Below are positions 5,764-8,708 of a DNA stretch of 8,708 bases, in pieces (the first letter of the stretch is position 1; every line of letters starts with the position of its first letter). The notes under the pieces were generated by a model. That model had not been told where the DNA came from. It worked only from the letters and a program-made list of their open reading frames with translations, and searched no databases. A program made the position numbers and the translations under genes. The stretch is from CAZWUZ01 sp964637655 [NCBI: uncultured bacterium] (GTDB lineage: Bacteria; DAOPZR01): positions 1-8,708 of the forward strand of contig CAZWUZ010000169.1 in NCBI GenBank assembly GCA_964637655.1, in the 5' to 3' direction.

Positions 5764-7313
5764 ACCCCGCCGTCACCACTGTCCCCGTGCTTACCGTGGC
5801 GCAGATGCGCGCGGCCGACGCACTGTGGCAGCAGCGCGGCATGCCCGGGCGACTGCTGATGGAGCATGCCGCCGCCGCGGTGGTCGACGCGTCACTGGCG
5901 CGCTGGCCGCAGGCCCGCAGCGCCGTCATCGTCTGCGGCACCGGCAACAACGGCGGTGACGGGTTTGCCGTCGCCCGCCTGCTGGCGGCGCGCGGCGTAC
6001 CGGCAACGGTCTGGCTCGCCGGCCCCGCAGCGAAACTGGCCGGCGACGCGCTCGCCAACTACGAACTGCTTACCGCCTGCAACGTGCCGGTCCGCGTCCT
6101 GGACGGGGACGAGTTCCCCGCTACCGACCTTGCCGCCGCCGGGTTGGTCGTTGATGCGCTTTGCGGCACCGGGTTTCAGGGCCGGCTCACCGGCCTGCCG
6201 GAACGTCTGGCCCTCGCGCTGAACGCCTGCGGACGTCCCGTGGTCAGCATCGATCTTCCGTCGGGGGTCAATGGAGACGAGGCCACGGTGCGCGGCCCGG
6301 CGGTGCAGGCGACCCTCACGGTCGCTCTCGGCGCACCGCAGCCGGCGCTGCTGCTGCATCCGGCCGCGGCGCAGGCGGGCGAGATCGTGGTCGCGCCGCT
6401 GGGTATGCCGCTCCCGCTCGACGACGACGAGGTCCGCCCGCGTCTCGCCTGGCTGACCGGGCCGGGCACGCCCGCGCTGCCGGCGCGCACGCTGACCGGA
6501 CATAAACACAGCCACGGGCGCGTGCTGGTCATCGCCGGCAGTCCGGGCATGTGCGGAGCGGCGCAGTTCGCCTGCCGCGGCGCGCTCGCTACCGGGGCCG
6601 GCTTCGTCCGCCTCGCCGCGCCCGCCTCGCTGCTCCCCGTCTTCGCCGCGGCACTCCCGGAAGTGGTCGGCTGCGCGCTCCCCGAAGGGCCGCAGGGACT
6701 GACCAGGGACGCGGTTGATGTGCTGCTCAAGCAGGCGGAACAGGCGGACTGTGTGCTGATCGGACCCGGGTTCGGTCGTACTCCGGCCGCCAGCCAGACG
6801 GTGACGTCCTTCTTCCGCTACTGGCGCGGACCGCTGGTGATCGATGCCGATGCCCTCTTCGCCCTCAGCGAGGACAGCAACCTGTTCGCCGCGCACTCCG
6901 GCGAGGTGCTGCTCACCCCGCATTACGGGGAACTCGCACGGTTGCAGCGCACCACCCCGGCGCAGATTGCCGACGACCCGGTGGCCGCCGCCCGTTGCAC
7001 CGCACAGAGTACCCGCGCCACCGTCCTGCTCAAGGGTTCGCGCATGACGGTCACCGTGCCGGACGGGGAAACGCTGATCTGCACCACCGGTACCTCCGCG
7101 CTCGCCGCGGCCGGCACCGGCGACCTGCTCGCCGGGTTCGCTGCCGGCTGCCGCGCCCGGGGCGGCAGTTTCACGGAAGCCGCCGCCCGCGCCGCATGGT
7201 TTCTCGGCCTGGCCGGTCAGCGCGCCGCCGCCCGTTGCGATGAGACGCTGGTCACCGCGCCCGCAGTCGCCGCGGAACTGCCGCTGCTGCTGCGCGACAC
7301 CCTGTCCCCCTGA
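5760..7313 (+). CDS. nnr: bifunctional NAD(P)H-hydrate epimerase / ADP- or ATP-dependent NAD(P)H-hydrate dehydratase
   Basis: This 517-residue cytoplasmic enzyme repairs hydrated NADH and NADPH. The N-terminal domain interconverts the R and S epimers of NAD(P)HX, and the C-terminal domain dehydrates the S form at the expense of ADP (bacterial) or ATP. The N-terminal YjeF_N domain (about 10-220) shows GTGNNGGDGFAVAR (60-73), VDALCGTGFQG (131-141) and LPSGVNGD (166-173). The C-terminal carbohydrate-kinase-like domain (about 245-510) shows HKHSHGRVLVIAGSPGMCG (248-266), LIGPGFGR (333-340), VIDADAL (360-366), LTPHYGELARL (385-395), LLKG (423-426) and AAGTGDLLAG (450-459) with the expected catalytic Asp455. 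The segment before it reads TTGTSALAA rather than the common NPGMAT. Length is normal for the fused enzyme. Its own ribosome binding site is modest (AGGTG, 5 bases upstream); the upstream leader ORF overlaps the ATG, pointing to coupled translation. Confidence 0.96.
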   Translation: MNPAVTTVPVLTVAQMRAADALWQQRGMPGRLLMEHAAAAVVDASLARWPQARSAVIVCGTGNNGGDGFAVARLLAARGVPATVWLAGPAAKLAGDALANYELLTACNVPVRVLDGDEFPATDLAAAGLVVDALCGTGFQGRLTGLPERLALALNACGRPVVSIDLPSGVNGDEATVRGPAVQATLTVALGAPQPALLLHPAAAQAGEIVVAPLGMPLPLDDDEVRPRLAWLTGPGTPALPARTLTGHKHSHGRVLVIAGSPGMCGAAQFACRGALATGAGFVRLAAPASLLPVFAAALPEVVGCALPEGPQGLTRDAVDVLLKQAEQADCVLIGPGFGRTPAASQTVTSFFRYWRGPLVIDADALFALSEDSNLFAAHSGEVLLTPHYGELARLQRTTPAQIADDPVAAARCTAQSTRATVLLKGSRMTVTVPDGETLICTTGTSALAAAGTGDLLAGFAAGCRARGGSFTEAAARAAWFLGLAGQRAAARCDETLVTAPAVAAELPLLLRDTLSP

Positions 7314-7374
7314 CCGTTTCCGGCCCGTCAGGCAGCGTTGCATGGGGCCCGGTGTTCTGTGTGCCCGGCGCCAG

Positions 7375-7389
7375 GCCCGGTTTCCGGGC
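7375..7389. terminator. GC-rich hairpin between convergent genes, possible bidirectional terminator
   Basis: GCCCGG-TTT-CCGGGC forms a perfect 6-base-pair stem in the 89-base gap between the stop of nnr and the stop of the adenylate cyclase gene. Two more direct copies of GCCCGG precede it (7347-7352 and 7363-7368) and could pair alternatively with CCGGGC. There is no T-run on either side, so it is not a classic intrinsic terminator. Its position between convergent genes is the main support. Confidence 0.35.
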
Positions 7390-7402
7390 GCATGGGGGTG
7401 AG

Positions 7403-8708
7403 CTACCTGGCCGACACCAGTTCGTAGATGCGCACCGAGTTTTCTTTTCCCTTGACCGTCACGTCGTCGAGGTAGCGGGTGACAAACAGTTCCTGCACCC
7501 GCACCTGGGTCGATTCGCTGATGATGATGTGCGTGCCGTACTGCTTGTTGATCCCCTCGAGGCGCGCCCCGAGATTGACGTTGTCGCCGATGACCGTGTA
7601 GTCGAACAGCTGCTGCGAGCCCATGTTGCCGACGAACATCGGCCCGGTATTGATGCCGATCCCGATGTCGAAGGTCACCTTCCCCTCCGCCTGCCACCGT
7701 GCCTGCATCTCGCGCAGCGCGGCCATCATGTCGAGGGCGGTGCGGCAGGCACGCACCGCGTGATCCTCCATGCCCAGCGGCGCCCCGTACACCGCCATCA
7801 CCGCGTCGCCGACGTACTTGTCGAGCATGCCGCGGTATTTGAGCACGATATCGGTCATCTCGGTCAGGTACTCGTTGAGGCGGGTCACCACCTCTTCGGG
7901 CTGCATCTGCTCCGAGATGGTGGTGAACGAGCGGATGTCCGAGAAGAGCACCGTCAGTTCGCGCCGCTCCCCGCCCAGTTTCAGCGCCTGACGATTGGCG
8001 AGCACGGCATCGACCACGTCGCGCGACAGGTAGTGCTGGAAGGCGTTGCGCACGAAGCGTTTTTCCTTCTCCTCGCTGATGAAGCGCTGCACCACGACCA
8101 CGAGGTAGGTCAGCGCCGCGGTCAGCAGCGGCAGGAAGGTGTCGAGCCAGTAGTGCGCGCTGGCGAACAGCCACAACGACAGCGCGGCATACCCCGCCAT
8201 CACCGGCAGCAGCCAGAGCGCGCCGGCCAGCGGTTTGCTCCGCCCGGTGAGCCAGCCGAGCCCGACGCCCAGCACCAGCAGAATGGCGACTGTCAGCAGG
8301 CGCGGGCCGCGCCGCAGGTAGCGGCCGTGCTGCAGCATGTCCAGCTGGTTGGCGTGCAGTTCCACCCCGGGATACAAGCTGTCAAACGGGCTGACCCGCA
8401 GATCCATCAACCCGCCGGCGGTGGAACCGACCAGCACACGTTTCCCCTGCCAGTACGCGGGGTCGATGGGGGGCTGCTCGCCACGCGCCGCCGCCGCCGC
8501 GCTGAGAATGATTTTGGCCAGCGGCACGTACGTGTAGCTCGGGTAGCCGCCGGTGTAATCGACGGCGAGCGTGCCGTCAGGCTGCACCGGCACGAGCGCG
8601 TCGTCGATACGCAGCCCGTCAGCCGTCAGCTGCAGTTCCGGCGCGCGGCCCGTCTCCTGTTCGCGCAGCACCAGGTGCATGGCGAGCGCCAGTGACGGCA
8701 GGTGATAC
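7403..8708 (-). CDS. CHASE2-domain transmembrane adenylate cyclase (N-terminus beyond the right edge)
   Basis: This membrane-bound class III cyclase makes cAMP from ATP in response to a signal sensed outside the cytoplasm. The reading frame stays open to position 8708, so the Met at 8680 is internal and the visible 434 residues are the C-terminal part. Positions here count from that Met. Residues up to 125 are the end of a CHASE2 sensor (VLVGSTAGGLMDLRVSPF, 82-99; PGVELHANQLDML, 104-116). Three hydrophobic segments follow at about 128-148, 151-175 and 179-198, the usual CHASE2 arrangement. The catalytic domain (about 240-420) retains the metal-binding aspartates (LFSDIRSF, Asp248; YVGDAVM, Asp292), Lys288 and Asp360 of YTVIGD context for adenine recognition, and Asn368 and Arg373 of the transition-state pair. 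It therefore looks active and ATP-specific. It ends with TAG and converges on nnr. Confidence 0.93.
   Translation of the reverse strand, partial: YHLPSLALAMHLVLREQETGRAPELQLTADGLRIDDALVPVQPDGTLAVDYTGGYPSYTYVPLAKIILSAAAAARGEQPPIDPAYWQGKRVLVGSTAGGLMDLRVSPFDSLYPGVELHANQLDMLQHGRYLRRGPRLLTVAILLVLGVGLGWLTGRSKPLAGALWLLPVMAGYAALSLWLFASAHYWLDTFLPLLTAALTYLVVVVQRFISEEKEKRFVRNAFQHYLSRDVVDAVLANRQALKLGGERRELTVLFSDIRSFTTISEQMQPEEVVTRLNEYLTEMTDIVLKYRGMLDKYVGDAVMAVYGAPLGMEDHAVRACRTALDMMAALREMQARWQAEGKVTFDIGIGINTGPMFVGNMGSQQLFDYTVIGDNVNLGARLEGINKQYGTHIIISESTQVRVQELFVTRYLDDVTVKGKENSVRIYELVSAR

Noticed and set aside
5892-8174. 760-residue open frame on the minus strand, antisense to nnr and running into the cyclase gene
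   Set aside because: It overlaps two convincingly identified genes, its translation is low-complexity (Arg, Gly, Ala rich) with no domain, and it follows from the strong third-position GC bias of nnr.
7352-8695. 447-residue plus-strand frame
   Set aside because: It is antisense to the catalytic and CHASE2 domains of the adenylate cyclase and is His/Arg-rich without any motif.

Overview
The window comes from a GC-rich bacterial chromosome and holds no mobile element, CRISPR array, tRNA or rRNA that I can see. The organism is probably a diderm: there is a lipoprotein with a clear lipobox and a CHASE2-type receptor cyclase, and the start sites carry GGAGG-type ribosome binding sites. I cannot name a phylum from sequence alone.

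Layout. Positions 1-5551 are a compact minus-strand run of six open reading frames, read from right to left. They are a 65-residue ORF, a 463-residue TPR protein, a metallo-beta-lactamase-fold hydrolase, a small zinc-finger (zf-TFIIB type) protein, a P-loop kinase-like protein, and a 5'-nucleotidase-like lipoprotein that runs off the left edge. Gaps between genes are 25 bases or less, and most starts have a strong Shine-Dalgarno sequence, so the run looks like one operon. A 131-base intergenic region (5552-5682) carries divergent promoters. Rightward, the best promoter of the window (TTGACG-17-TATACT) drives a 26-residue leader ORF whose stop codon overlaps the start of a full-length bifunctional NAD(P)HX epimerase/dehydratase (nnr, 5760-7313). 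Convergent to nnr, after 89 bases containing a GC-rich hairpin, lies the C-terminal part of a CHASE2-membrane-adenylate cyclase protein that runs off the right edge (7403-8708).

How the genes may work together. nnr is metabolite repair and probably stands alone functionally. The minus-strand operon combines a phosphodiesterase-like MBL hydrolase, a secreted metallophosphoesterase/nucleotidase, a nucleotide-dependent kinase-like protein and a TPR scaffold. With an adenylate cyclase about 2 kb away, nucleotide or phosphoester signalling and turnover is a reasonable but unproven theme.

Most interesting points. (1) The 65-residue ORF and the TPR ORF share one reading frame and are separated by a single TGA. 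The small ORF ends with an AAA_16-like 'FAGRR' entry motif, and the TPR protein begins with what looks like an ATPase core without a P-loop, so they may be halves of one interrupted STAND-like gene. (2) nnr has a translationally coupled leader ORF with two inverted repeats, one overlapping the nnr ribosome binding site. (3) The P-loop protein has a long N-terminal domain I do not recognise.
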